Origin: Planctomycetota bacterium
GTDB lineage: Bacteria > Planctomycetota > Phycisphaerae > Sedimentisphaerales > Anaerohalosphaeraceae
Direction: 5' to 3'
Length of the DNA: 64,000 nucleotides
Assembly: GCA_029552545.1 (NCBI GenBank)
Contig: JAKPDO010000013.1
Coordinates: forward strand, 124,001 to 188,000
The notes below the pieces were generated by a model. That model was not told where the DNA came from and did not search any database. It worked only from the letters and a program-made list of their open reading frames with translations. A program made the position numbers and the translations under genes. Shown here one piece after another: positions 35,268 through 43,567 of this stretch; the first letter of the stretch is position 1; each line of letters starts with the position of its first letter.

Positions 35268-35279
35268 GAGGACAAAGAG

Positions 35280-35741
35280 GTGAAACGGGTATCGGCGGGC
35301 ATCAGTGTTATTGAGCTGCTGTTTGTGCTTCTTTTGGCGGGGCTGCTGGCGGCGGTTGCGGTTCCGCATCTGCCGATGGGGGCCGTTGGGAAACAATCGG
35401 CCAAGACGGCCGCCCGTCAGCTGGCCGCCGACCTTCGATGGACCCGTCAGCTGGCGCTGGCGGAGGCCGCCGGCAATCCTTCCGGCTATGAACTTCGGAT
35501 GGAAGGCAGCGAGCCCTACAGCGGTTATTCCGTGCGGAATCGTCAAAGCGGACTGACGCTGGCGAGTTTTTCGTTTTCCGCCGGCGTGGGTTGCACAGGC
35601 GGGCGAAGCTTTGCATTCGGTCCGCTTGGCAATCTCATCAGCGGCAGCGATAGTCAAATTCATCTTTCTGCAGGCGATATCCATTATACCCTTACGGTGA
35701 TTCCGGCGACAGGAGCCGTTTTATGCCGGAAAGAAGATTGA
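35280..35741 (+). CDS. gspH: GspH-like minor pseudopilin
   Basis: Prepilin-type N-terminus SAGISVIELLFVLLLAGLLAAVAVP, then GspH-like ARQLAADLRWTRQLALAEAAGNPSGYELRM and strands ending TGAVLCRKED. The likely start is GTG 35280 with GAGG upstream; the track ORF begins 29 codons earlier, inside the terminator, which is unlikely. The pseudopilin signal is slightly unusual, with Ile at mature position 1. It overlaps the next gene by 19 bases. Confidence 0.82.
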   Translation: MKRVSAGISVIELLFVLLLAGLLAAVAVPHLPMGAVGKQSAKTAARQLAADLRWTRQLALAEAAGNPSGYELRMEGSEPYSGYSVRNRQSGLTLASFSFSAGVGCTGGRSFAFGPLGNLISGSDSQIHLSAGDIHYTLTVIPATGAVLCRKED

Positions 35742-36136
35742 AGCTTTACTCAAGGACTTTTTGGCGTACGGGGATGACCTTTACGGAGGTTCTGATCTCC
35801 ACGCTTATTCTTTCGCTGGCGATGGTGCCGGTTTTGCAGGCGATGAGCCGGGTGCATTTCTTTACAGCCCGGACAGAAAAAGTTTCCCGTTCGCTGATTT
35901 TGGCCCAGAATCAGCTGGAGGAACTTCGGGCTCGTGCGGCTTCTGATTTTCTATCTTCGTGGTCATGTTCCAGTCAGGCGTTGGGAGGGGGGTATCTGGG
36001 AACCGTGAGTGCGGATACGGACCCGCTGCTTCGGACGGTTTCCGTGTCAGTGGGCTATGATGAGAATCGAAACGGTGTTTTGGACGAGTCGGAGATACTT
36101 GCAGTACTGCGGAGTCGAATAGCCCGGCTTCAATAA
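35723..36136 (+). CDS. gspI: GspI-like minor pseudopilin
   Basis: Signal WRTGMTFTEVLISTLILSLAMVPVL with cleavage before MTFTE, the GspI style where Met follows Gly. The following LILAQNQLEELRARAASD is the GspI helix. A calcium-loop-like DENRNGVLDESE lies near the C-terminus, though whether it binds metal is not known. Length 137 is typical of the family. The start overlaps gspH. Confidence 0.82.
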   Translation: MPERRLKLYSRTFWRTGMTFTEVLISTLILSLAMVPVLQAMSRVHFFTARTEKVSRSLILAQNQLEELRARAASDFLSSWSCSSQALGGGYLGTVSADTDPLLRTVSVSVGYDENRNGVLDESEILAVLRSRIARLQ

Positions 36137-36144
36137 GAAATAAA

Positions 36145-37308
36145 ATGAAACAACGAATCGAACAATCCGAGCGATTCAGAGGCGGCTGGACGCTGATAGA
36201 GATGATATTAGCCCTGTCGCTGGTTTCGATGGTGTTTCTGGTGATTCTGCCGCAGTTTCGGCTCCTGCAGGCGGGATGGGACTCCAAAGAATCCGCTTCG
36301 GAGATTCAGCAGAATGCCCGGGTTCTTCAGGAGCATCTGAACCGTCATCTGGCGGCAGCTCGTTCGATATCCGCCGTCAGCGGCACCGCCCAGACCCTCG
36401 GATTTGTGGAGTTTCAGGATGCATCGGGGCAAACGTACCGTTATGAAGTCGGTCCTGACGGATATGTCTATTTTGGTCCGGCAGGGGATTTGTCACTGCT
36501 GGCCGGGCCGGTCAGCCGGTTTCAGATCACCGGTTTTTCTCTTGATGATTTGGTTAATCCCGCCGAAGAAGTGTCTTCGATTCGGCTCCTTCGTGTCAGT
36601 TCAGTCATTGCCGGCACAGGAGGGCGAAGTGAATCCTTTGATTTTTCTGTTTACCTGCGGACGGAGTCGGAGCCGACCGCGCTGCGTATTCTGCTGGTTG
36701 TGGGAAATCCTTCTTCTCTGACGGCGTATGAACAGCGGCTTTACCAGCGGCTGGAGGGCTGGGGATACGAGATTTCACTTTTGGATGATCACGCCGGCCA
36801 GACACAGATGGATGCAGCGGCTGCGGCGGCCGATGTGGTGTTTATTCCCTCCAGCTGCGGCTGTCAAAATCTCGGTTCGAAACTGGCACTCGTTCCAATC
36901 GGCGCAGTATTAGAGCACGAGAATTGCCATGATGATATGAGGATTTCGAATCAGGAAGGGACGACCTATTTGGCCTGGGGTGTGCGGATTGTGAACGATA
37001 CTCATCCCATTACAGATTCTTATGCTGTGAATGATTATGTGGTCGTTTTATCTTACTTGCTGGGGGATTTGGTTCGAATGAGGGGTTCGGCAGCGGGGGG
37101 ACTGATTCCGTTGGGGATGCGGCTTTTGCAGTCTCAGGTGAATCTGGCGGCTGTGGAGGCGGGCGGGGCTCTTTGGGGCGGGCAGCCGGCACCGGCTCGA
37201 CGGGTGGTTTTGCCCTGGGGCTACAGCGGATTTAACAACAGCTGGCTGACGGATGACGGCTGGCAGATTCTCCGCCGTTCGATTGAATGGGCTGCCGGAC
37301 GGATGTAG
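36145..37308 (+). CDS. gspJ: GspJ-like pseudopilin fused to a second, Rossmann-like domain
   Basis: Residues 1-175 are a GspJ-type pseudopilin: GGWTLIEMILALSLVSMVFLVILPQFRLLQ is the prepilin helix, and HLNRHLAAARSI with the following strands fits minor pseudopilins. From about residue 180 a different domain begins (ALRILLVVGNPSSLTAYEQR), with alternating strand/helix pattern, VVFIPSSCGC and LGSKLALVPIGAVLEHENC, ending WGYSGFNNSWLTDDGWQIL. This resembles ThuA/amidotransferase-like domains on secreted planctomycete proteins. GspJ is usually about 200 residues, so the extra 200 residues are unusual. Catalytic residues of the second domain are not evident, so a carbohydrate- or partner-binding role is only a guess. 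Confidence 0.78.
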   Translation: MKQRIEQSERFRGGWTLIEMILALSLVSMVFLVILPQFRLLQAGWDSKESASEIQQNARVLQEHLNRHLAAARSISAVSGTAQTLGFVEFQDASGQTYRYEVGPDGYVYFGPAGDLSLLAGPVSRFQITGFSLDDLVNPAEEVSSIRLLRVSSVIAGTGGRSESFDFSVYLRTESEPTALRILLVVGNPSSLTAYEQRLYQRLEGWGYEISLLDDHAGQTQMDAAAAAADVVFIPSSCGCQNLGSKLALVPIGAVLEHENCHDDMRISNQEGTTYLAWGVRIVNDTHPITDSYAVNDYVVVLSYLLGDLVRMRGSAAGGLIPLGMRLLQSQVNLAAVEAGGALWGGQPAPARRVVLPWGYSGFNNSWLTDDGWQILRRSIEWAAGRM

Positions 37309-37515
37309 GGAATTTATCGGACCCGGTTTTTGTATTTTGAAGGCGGTTCCGAAGGAAATGCAGGGTTCCGATAAGGTTTTGATGGACGGGCCTTTTCGGT
37401 CTTTTTACCGCGTACTTCGGAGGGTTCAAACCGTTGAAAAAGCCGCTTAATTGGGGTCCTTGTATAGACGATGAACTCAAGGAGGCGGATTCTATAGTTT
37501 GTGTGATGAGGATAC

Positions 37516-37929
37516 GTGATAACCGATAAAAAAAAGACAACTTGTTCCGGAAGCATTCTGCTGGTTGTGGTCTTCCTGCTGGCCCTCACAGCGGCTCTGG
37601 TTATCGGGATGCTTCATTTGACAACCGAGGAGCTTCTGCAGGTTAAAAATCAAATGGAAATGGCCCGGGCCCTGGCGGTTGCGGAAGCGGGGCTGAATGA
37701 TGCCATTGCCGCGATTCGGCAGGATCTTTCCTGGAATAGCGGTTTTCTGAATAAACCGTTTTTCGATGATTTCTATACGGTTTCGGTAGCCGGAAGTCCG
37801 CCTTTGCTCACGATTGAGTCTGTTGGGATGACCGCGGCCGGCTATCAGGCGCGGCTTCAAGCCGAAGTGCGTACCGGATTGTCTTTGCCCTATCCGGTTT
37901 CGATAGAGTCTTTGCGAATCAATCCATGA
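37516..37929 (+). CDS. PilX/GspK-like minor pilus protein
   Basis: The N-terminal CSGSILLVVVFLLALTAALVIGM helix is followed by EMARALAVAEAGLNDAIAAIR, the PilX_N pattern also seen at the start of GspK proteins. At 137 residues it is much shorter than GspK (about 300), so it is a PilX-like tip component or a truncated GspK. The start is a GTG at 37516 with GAGGAT upstream. It overlaps the next gene by four bases (ATGA). Confidence 0.72.
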   Translation: MITDKKKTTCSGSILLVVVFLLALTAALVIGMLHLTTEELLQVKNQMEMARALAVAEAGLNDAIAAIRQDLSWNSGFLNKPFFDDFYTVSVAGSPPLLTIESVGMTAAGYQARLQAEVRTGLSLPYPVSIESLRINP

Positions 37930-39434
37930 GAGTCCAACGGAAAAAAGAATCGCTTGGGATTGTGCTGACGGACAGCTATGCGGAGGCCGTGTGGGTGGAA
38001 GCGGTCGGGCCGAAGGTTGTCCGCCTGCGTTCGGGCCGCACGGATTTGCCGGCGGGGGAGGTCTGCGGAGGATGGATTGAACGTCCTGCTCGTACGGCGG
38101 GGCTGATTCGAAAGATGCTGAAAACAGCGCGGATCGGACTGCGGCGTGCTGTTGTGGTGGTTCCGGATGCTCAGACGGCGGCGCAGATTCTGGATTTGCC
38201 GGCGGAAATTCCGTCCAATATGCAGAAATTTATCCATACGGAGATGCGATTCAGCCCGATTCTGGTCAAACGGACGGCCTATGCGGATTATCGTTCCCTC
38301 GGGGCTGATGAGGAAGGGAAAGAAAGAATTCTGGCGGGTCTTACAACGCGGGAGTGCATTCGCAATCTGACGGAGACCTTCCGACTTGCCGGCGTGGAGA
38401 TTCAATCCCTCCAGATGGATTTCTGTGCCGTCTATCGGGCGATTGAGGCGTTTTGGGAAGAGGCCCGCAAAACCAAAAATCTTCTGACAGCTTCTCTGAC
38501 CGGGCGGACGCTGACGGTTTGCGCCTATTTGAACCGAAAGCTGGATTTTGTGCAGAGATTTTCATGGGAAGGTCGTTTGGAAGAGCTTTCCTCTTTTATT
38601 CTTGAGCAAGTTCGGACGATTCAGCAGTTTTACGAACTGGAGAAGGGATTTTCGTTTCAGCATCACTGGCAGGTGATGGTTGTGTTGGAGGATAGCTGGA
38701 AGGAGGCATTAGAAGGCCTGCAATCCGGTCTGGAGTCCCTGTTCGGGGACAGGGTGGTTCTGATTACACCGGAGCGGCGGCCTGAAGGTCTTGGGCTCAA
38801 GGGGAATGAGCCGGTTTGGCCGGCGGCACTGGGGGCCGCATGGAAAGGAATTGAGCCGGCGGCTCACTCGGTTCCAGAGCTGCTCCCGCCGGAGGTGCTG
38901 GAACAATATGCCTGGCAAAGAAGTTTTTGGAAAACTGTTGCGGCGGCGGCACTGATGCTCGGGGGATTTGCTGTTTCCGCCTGGCTGATGCCTTTCAATG
39001 CTCAGGCACTTTCTGATTCTGAGAAGCCGCCGTCTTTGATTCAGACGGCGGAGCGTCACAAACAACTCAAAGAAAAGATTGACATCCTTCGGGACTTGCA
39101 GCGAGTCAGTGAAGAAATGAATCGTCAGCGGGCGGTTTTTTCCTTTTCTTCCGTTTTTGAGGAGATACGCAAGGCGATACCGCCGGCCCTTCAAATCACC
39201 TCTCTCGAAATGAATCGAAACGGGATGATGGAAATTTCCGGCAGAGCCCTTTCGATTCAGGCCATTTATCAGTTTGCCGCACGGCTGGGGCAGAGTTCCC
39301 TGATTTCGAATGCCGCCGTGGCGGAAAGCCGGCTCAGTGCAGGTTCGGGACGAGTGTATGAGTATCGAATCATCTGCCGTCTGAAGTCTTTTGAAACAGG
39401 AGAAGAATATGATGCAGATGCCGTCTCTGACTAA
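37926..39434 (+). CDS. PilM-PilN-like fused inner-membrane assembly protein (GspL-like)
   Basis: A 502-residue protein. The first ~330 residues are an actin-like PilM/GspL cytoplasmic domain (VVVVPDAQTAAQILDLPAEIP, later MDFCAVYRAIEAFW). One membrane helix (about 339-356, TVAAAALMLGGFAVSAWLM) precedes a coiled segment and a PilN-like periplasmic domain (FEEIRKAIPPALQITSLEMN). In type IV pili these are two proteins; in type II secretion they are fused as GspL, so the order supports a GspL role. It recruits the ATPase to the membrane. Its ATGA start overlaps the preceding stop. Confidence 0.82.
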   Translation: MRVQRKKESLGIVLTDSYAEAVWVEAVGPKVVRLRSGRTDLPAGEVCGGWIERPARTAGLIRKMLKTARIGLRRAVVVVPDAQTAAQILDLPAEIPSNMQKFIHTEMRFSPILVKRTAYADYRSLGADEEGKERILAGLTTRECIRNLTETFRLAGVEIQSLQMDFCAVYRAIEAFWEEARKTKNLLTASLTGRTLTVCAYLNRKLDFVQRFSWEGRLEELSSFILEQVRTIQQFYELEKGFSFQHHWQVMVVLEDSWKEALEGLQSGLESLFGDRVVLITPERRPEGLGLKGNEPVWPAALGAAWKGIEPAAHSVPELLPPEVLEQYAWQRSFWKTVAAAALMLGGFAVSAWLMPFNAQALSDSEKPPSLIQTAERHKQLKEKIDILRDLQRVSEEMNRQRAVFSFSSVFEEIRKAIPPALQITSLEMNRNGMMEISGRALSIQAIYQFAARLGQSSLISNAAVAESRLSAGSGRVYEYRIICRLKSFETGEEYDADAVSD

Positions 39435-40035
39435 ACGTCTGGTTCAGATTCGGGAGCGGCTGCCTTGGCTGACGGCGGGGGTGATTCTGGCGGCAGCTTA
39501 TCCGGTTTTTCTGCATCCTTATTTCCAGTCGGCGCAGGCCCGCTCCCGCAGTCGGAATTTCGAAGGCCTTTATGCGGAGCGGCTGGCGTCGATGGAAAAA
39601 CTCGGGGAGCGTCTGACAGTTCAGCTTCAACGGCTTGAGGAATGGAAAAAGGGGGAGTCATTTTCTGTTTTTACACCGGCGGAGGCGGAAGTGTTTTTTG
39701 CCCGGCTGGAACAAGGGGCCGTTCAGACAGGCTGTCATTTGGCGGCACTGGAGTATGACCTTGCTCCGAAAGGCCGTTCCGGTTTGCCGGATGAATCGGA
39801 AGCCGTGGAAATCCGGGCGGTAAAAATGCAGCTGTACGGTACCTACGATGCCTGGTCTCAATGGGTTCGGCAGATGGAATCCTATCCTCGATGTGTGCTG
39901 CTGGAGTCTTTGAAGATTGAGTCGGCCCGAGAGCGTCCGGGGGTGCTGGTCGGGCGGGTTTGCCTGCTGGTGCCGATTGCAAGGGATACAGACAGCCGGG
40001 AACCGTCCACGACCGAGAAATCAAAGGAGCAATAA
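39409..40035 (+). CDS. PilO/GspM-like inner-membrane protein
   Basis: One N-terminal membrane helix (about 20-38, LPWLTAGVILAAAYPVFL), a coiled segment (RLTVQLQRLEEWKK) and a ferredoxin-like periplasmic domain (YGTYDAWSQWVRQMESYPRCVLLESLKIE), the PilO layout. It partners the PilM/N-like protein to make the inner-membrane alignment complex. The start at 39409 is set by AGGAG seven bases upstream; the track start is six codons earlier. The gene overlaps its neighbour by 26 bases. Confidence 0.82.
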   Translation: MMQMPSLTKRLVQIRERLPWLTAGVILAAAYPVFLHPYFQSAQARSRSRNFEGLYAERLASMEKLGERLTVQLQRLEEWKKGESFSVFTPAEAEVFFARLEQGAVQTGCHLAALEYDLAPKGRSGLPDESEAVEIRAVKMQLYGTYDAWSQWVRQMESYPRCVLLESLKIESARERPGVLVGRVCLLVPIARDTDSREPSTTEKSKEQ

Positions 40036-40038
40036 GGT

Positions 40039-41253
40039 ATGAATGGAATAATAAAGACCATTTTGCCGGGATTTTTGCTGTTTGGAATGTTTGTGTACGC
40101 CCAGGAAACAACGGTTTCCCGTGATCCGTTTGGCAGTTTAACGGCTGAAGAGTCTGCGGTGCAGCCTGCTGAATCGGCTGCCGCTGCCATCGACGGGCGG
40201 CAGATGGCCGTTCAGACAGTGATGCTGAAGTTTCTTCGTGCGGAAAATCTGAAAGACCTGGTCAGCGGAATGCTTTCTCCGGCCGGCAAGGTTTCGATTG
40301 ATGCAGCCACCAACTCGCTGCTGTTGTGCGATTTGCCCGACTATCTGGAGCGGATTGTCAGCGAGGTGCGTCAGGCCGACCGGATGCCGGAGCAGATTCT
40401 GATAGAGGTTGTCATAGCGGACGTGATGCTTGTGGATGATACCGAAATCGGTGTCAACTGGCAGTTTCTGCTGGGCGGTGCGGAAGGCAGAGGAACGACC
40501 TCCAAGCAGATTTTGCTGGATACCTTTGACACATCCACGCCGGCTACGGCTGGAATGGACCTTACGTTTCTCAACGGGGATTTGACGGCGACGCTGCATG
40601 CACTTCAGCAGCAGCGGCACGTGGAACTGCTGGCGACCCCGCGGATTGTTGTACTCAGCGGACAGGAGGCGGAAATCAAAACCGTCGAGGAAATTCCGTA
40701 TACGGAGACCAGCGATACATCCGGCGGCGGAACGTTGACGAGCACGAAATTTAAGGAAGTGGGCGTAACGCTGACGGTCAAGGCGGTGGTGACGGACGAG
40801 CGGAAAATCCAGATGACAATTCAGCCCAAACAGAATGTGACATCGGGCAAGTCGTCCACCAATGTGCCCATTGTCAATACTCGGCAGGCCCGGACAACGC
40901 TGCTGGTAGAGGACGGTCAGGTAATTGTTTTAGGCGGCTTGCGCAGAAAAGATACGCTGATAACGACTCAGAAGGTGCCGGTATTGGGAAATCTGCCGCT
41001 TCTGGGGATTCTGTTTTCGAGCGAAAGGAGGGAAAAAACAAACTCGGAATTGCTGATTATGCTTGCTCCGCATTTGAATAAAGGATTTGAGCCCACGTCG
41101 GAGCAGGCGGAGCAATATCGAACCTTCCGTCGTGAACCGACGCTCAAAATTGCTCCTGAACAAACCAATCTGGCCCCGGCCTATCAGCCGGTGGACGCCA
41201 TCCTTGAATGGCTTGGCAGCCAGCCGCTGATGGAATCTGGAAAAAACGGATAA
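40039..41253 (+). CDS. gspD: Short secretin (GspD/PilQ family)
   Basis: Outer-membrane channel. A signal peptide covers residues 1-21. A single N1-like ring-building domain (VQTVMLKFLRAENLKDLVSGML... about 55-115) leads to the C-terminal secretin domain with ILIEVVIADVMLVDDTEIGVNW, TPRIVVLSGQEAEIKTVEEIPY and the closing VPVLGNLPLLGILFSSERREKTNSELLIMLAP. Only 404 residues, versus about 600-700 in full GspD, so the additional N-domains are missing. It is the last gene of the operon. No pilotin or GspC is visible. Confidence 0.9.
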   Translation: MNGIIKTILPGFLLFGMFVYAQETTVSRDPFGSLTAEESAVQPAESAAAAIDGRQMAVQTVMLKFLRAENLKDLVSGMLSPAGKVSIDAATNSLLLCDLPDYLERIVSEVRQADRMPEQILIEVVIADVMLVDDTEIGVNWQFLLGGAEGRGTTSKQILLDTFDTSTPATAGMDLTFLNGDLTATLHALQQQRHVELLATPRIVVLSGQEAEIKTVEEIPYTETSDTSGGGTLTSTKFKEVGVTLTVKAVVTDERKIQMTIQPKQNVTSGKSSTNVPIVNTRQARTTLLVEDGQVIVLGGLRRKDTLITTQKVPVLGNLPLLGILFSSERREKTNSELLIMLAPHLNKGFEPTSEQAEQYRTFRREPTLKIAPEQTNLAPAYQPVDAILEWLGSQPLMESGKNG

Positions 41254-41290
41254 AATAGGGTTTTATTGTTGGTGTTTTGCTTGTAAAGAT

Positions 41291-41333
41291 AAAAAAAATA
41301 AAGCCAGATCCCAAACGAGTCAGAATCTGGCTT
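41291..41333 (-). terminator. Hairpin with U-tract facing the minus strand
   Basis: Arms aagccagat / atctggctt. On the minus strand the hairpin is followed by TATTTTTTTT, so it would end a leftward transcript. No leftward gene lies to its right; see findings. Confidence 0.6.
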
Positions 41334-41345
41334 CGGAGGAGGGCG

Positions 41346-41447
41346 ATGAAAAGCCTGAAAAGTACTCTCTATAAGACCCTGAAAGACCCTTCTTTATGCT
41401 ATAGTCATATCGAACAGATTTTGTTCAGAACTTTAACAAAATTTTAA
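41346..41447 (+). CDS. Possible 33-residue small protein
   Basis: ATG preceded at good distance by GGAGGAGG, then MKSLKSTLYKTLKDPS... to TAA, 33 codons. The strong ribosome binding site is the only argument; composition (Lys, Leu, Ser) is unremarkable and there is no family resemblance. It could be a leader peptide for panB or chance. Confidence 0.3.
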   Translation: MKSLKSTLYKTLKDPSLCYSHIEQILFRTLTKF

Positions 41448-41551
41448 TGCATTTTTAAGGACATATTGTATCTTGATTGATTAAGCAGAAAACGATTCCC
41501 CTTTATGATTTTTTCCGCTTGCAAAAGAAAAGAGAGTAAGTTATTGTAAAA

Positions 41552-41557
41552 TATAAT
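41552..41557 (+). promoter_or_regulatory. Perfect -10 element just before panB
   Basis: TATAAT ends 12 bases before the ATG at 41570. No matching -35 at 16-18 bases is evident. If used, the message would have almost no leader. Confidence 0.4.
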
Positions 41558-41560
41558 CTT

Positions 41561-42433
41561 GTGAAAGATATGGCAGCAAGAAAGAACATTTTGAGTTTGC
41601 TGGAAATGAAGCGAGCCGGCCGGAAGATTACAGCGGTTGCCTGTTATGACTATACAACCGCCCAATGGGTCAGCCGAGCCGGAGTGGATATGATTCTGGT
41701 GGGGGATTCGGCGGCCCAGGTTATCTTTGGATATGAATCAACCCTGCCGGCCACTATGGATATGATGGTGATGCTTACGGCAGCCGTGCGGAGAGGGGCA
41801 CCCGATGTCTGTTTGGTGGCGGATATGCCGTTCCTTTCGTATCAGACCTCTCCGGCGGATGCGGTCCGAAATGCAGGCCGGTTTGTCCGGGAAGCAGACG
41901 CACAAATCATCAAAATGGAGGTCTCAGCGGCCTATCTGGATGCCGTCAAGGCCGTCAGCGATGCCGGCATGGCGGTGATGGCTCATATCGGAATTCGTCC
42001 CCAGAGCATTACGAAACTCGGACGACTGAAAGCCGAGGGTACAACGGCGGAGCTGGCCTATGAGCTGCTTGAATTGAGCGAAAATATGGTCCGGGCCGGT
42101 GCCGGTGCACTCCTGCTGGAAGGCACAGCTCGAGAGGCCGCTGCTTTGATTGCCCGGCAAAGCCCTGTTCCGGTTATCAGCTGCGGCTCCGGGCCGGACT
42201 GTGACGGTCAGATTTTGGTCATCTCTGACATTCTTGGGCTGAGCACGGGACCGATGCCGAAGTTTTCCAGGCATTTTGCCGAGCTGGGACCGGCGGTCGA
42301 GCAGGCCGTAACCGCTTATGTGCAGGAAGTGCGGGAAGGCCGATTTCCCGATGATTCACAATGCTACCATATCAAGCCGGGCGAACTGGAAAAATTGACG
42401 CAAATCCTGACGCATCGCACCAAAAATCAGTAA
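41561..42433 (+). CDS. panB: 3-methyl-2-oxobutanoate hydroxymethyltransferase
   Basis: First step of pantothenate synthesis: adds a hydroxymethyl group from methylene-tetrahydrofolate to ketoisovalerate. The barrel shows VACYDYTTAQWVSRAGVDMILVGDS, VVADMPFLSYQ-like LVADMPFLSYQTSP, IIKMEVSAAYL (metal/substrate Glu), MAHIGIRPQS and ISCGSGPDCDGQILVISDILGL. The usual SIGIGAG is changed to SCGSGPD. Length 290 is slightly above normal. Start is GTG 41561 or ATG 41570; neither has a strong ribosome binding site, and the ATG is probably right. No panC or panD adjoin it. Confidence 0.92.
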   Translation: MKDMAARKNILSLLEMKRAGRKITAVACYDYTTAQWVSRAGVDMILVGDSAAQVIFGYESTLPATMDMMVMLTAAVRRGAPDVCLVADMPFLSYQTSPADAVRNAGRFVREADAQIIKMEVSAAYLDAVKAVSDAGMAVMAHIGIRPQSITKLGRLKAEGTTAELAYELLELSENMVRAGAGALLLEGTAREAAALIARQSPVPVISCGSGPDCDGQILVISDILGLSTGPMPKFSRHFAELGPAVEQAVTAYVQEVREGRFPDDSQCYHIKPGELEKLTQILTHRTKNQ

Positions 42434-42439
42434 AGGATT

Positions 42440-43540
42440 ATGCCTCCTGATGAAAACAATACCGGCGGTTTGTGTCGGAAGGTTTGCAGACCTCTGCTTT
42501 TTGTCCGGCCGGAGGTGCTTCGGCTGTATCCGGGGCTCTTTCGCAGCATGCTGGTAGGGCTGGTAGGGTCTTCCTATCGGCCGGCGCTGGCAGGGCCGCA
42601 GGGAAGCGATTTTTACAAAGTTTTGTGTCCATCCGTGGAGGTTTTTGAATATCCTCAGAACTGGCAGTTTCGGCGTCGAAGCCGAGCCATGCAGGAATTT
42701 ATCGAATGCCTCCGATACTATCGACCGACGGTGCTGCACGGCGTTTGGCCGGCCCATGCGCGTCTGCTGCATTTTCTTTCCGAGAGCTTTGAGGTTCCAT
42801 ATATCCTGTCTTTTTTTGACTTTCCGAAAAAACTGTTTTGCCGGCTGTTTCCTTTTGAGCAGGCGGATGCTCTGACAGCCGCCAGTGAGCCGATTCTGCA
42901 GGTCCTCCAACAAAGCGGACGCGGACAGCTGCCTCCGATTCACCTGATACGGCCCGGCTGCTATACAGAAGATGCGTGTGTCTGTTTTTCCGACTCCTCC
43001 CGTCTGCCGAGTCTGATTCTGGTGCATCCGCTGGACCGGGCGGATGCTTTGGAGCCGTTTCTTCAGGCCCTGCGTCATCTGCGGCTGGACGGCTTTGATT
43101 TTTTTGCGGCGATTCTCGGTTCCGGACGGGCGGAGCATGCGGTCCGCCGAAGAGTTCGAACTCTTGGATTGCGGTCGAATTTGAGCGTGGTTCCGATGGA
43201 GGAATCGATTCGGGATGTCTTGTCCGGTGCGGATATCTTTGTGTATCTGAATCCGGTACGGCGGTTCGAGCCGCTCCTGCTGGAGGTTATGGGAACGGGC
43301 CTGGCCATAGCGGGTGCCCCTGACCCGGCAGGGGGCCTGCTGCAGGACGGTGTAACGGCTCTTTGGCTGGAACCGAACAATGAATTGAGCATTTATACGG
43401 CTCTGAAGAAACTACTGAGCCGTCCGGAACTGGCGCGCCAGCTGGCGTCGGCTGCCCAGGATTACGTTCGCCGCCATCACCCCGTCAGCGGGATGATTGA
43501 GCAGCTGGTAGAAGTTTATAAAACCGTGCAGAAACCGTAA
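42440..43540 (+). CDS. Glycosyltransferase, GT4-like (GT-B fold)
   Basis: A 366-residue protein without membrane segments. The C-terminal half has the nucleotide-sugar-binding pattern: VHPLDRADALEPFLQAL, AAILGSGRAEHAVRRRVRTLGL, VPMEESIRDVLSGADIFVYLNP and FEPLLLEVMGTGLAIAGAPDPAGGLLQDG. In classical GT4 enzymes an E-x7-E motif sits here; the spacing is shorter, E-x4-E. The acceptor-binding N-terminal half is poorly conserved. It lies six bases after panB on the same strand and may be co-transcribed with it. Substrate unknown; a cell-surface glycan is plausible. Confidence 0.78.
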   Translation: MPPDENNTGGLCRKVCRPLLFVRPEVLRLYPGLFRSMLVGLVGSSYRPALAGPQGSDFYKVLCPSVEVFEYPQNWQFRRRSRAMQEFIECLRYYRPTVLHGVWPAHARLLHFLSESFEVPYILSFFDFPKKLFCRLFPFEQADALTAASEPILQVLQQSGRGQLPPIHLIRPGCYTEDACVCFSDSSRLPSLILVHPLDRADALEPFLQALRHLRLDGFDFFAAILGSGRAEHAVRRRVRTLGLRSNLSVVPMEESIRDVLSGADIFVYLNPVRRFEPLLLEVMGTGLAIAGAPDPAGGLLQDGVTALWLEPNNELSIYTALKKLLSRPELARQLASAAQDYVRRHHPVSGMIEQLVEVYKTVQKP

Positions 43541-43567
43541 TTATCTCTGAAGAGTATATAGACAGTT

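Larger units (their letters stand above)
41254..41560. other. Intergenic region after the secretion operon
   Basis: About 307 bases. It holds a hairpin that faces the minus strand (41291-41333), a short ORF with a very good ribosome binding site (41346-41447), and AT-rich sequence leading to a TATAAT at 41552. Nothing else recognisable. Confidence 0.5.

Noticed and set aside
35193-35279. Upstream start for gspH given by the ORF track
   Set aside because: The extra 29 codons run through the intrinsic terminator and would not precede a prepilin signal; GTG 35280 has a good ribosome binding site.
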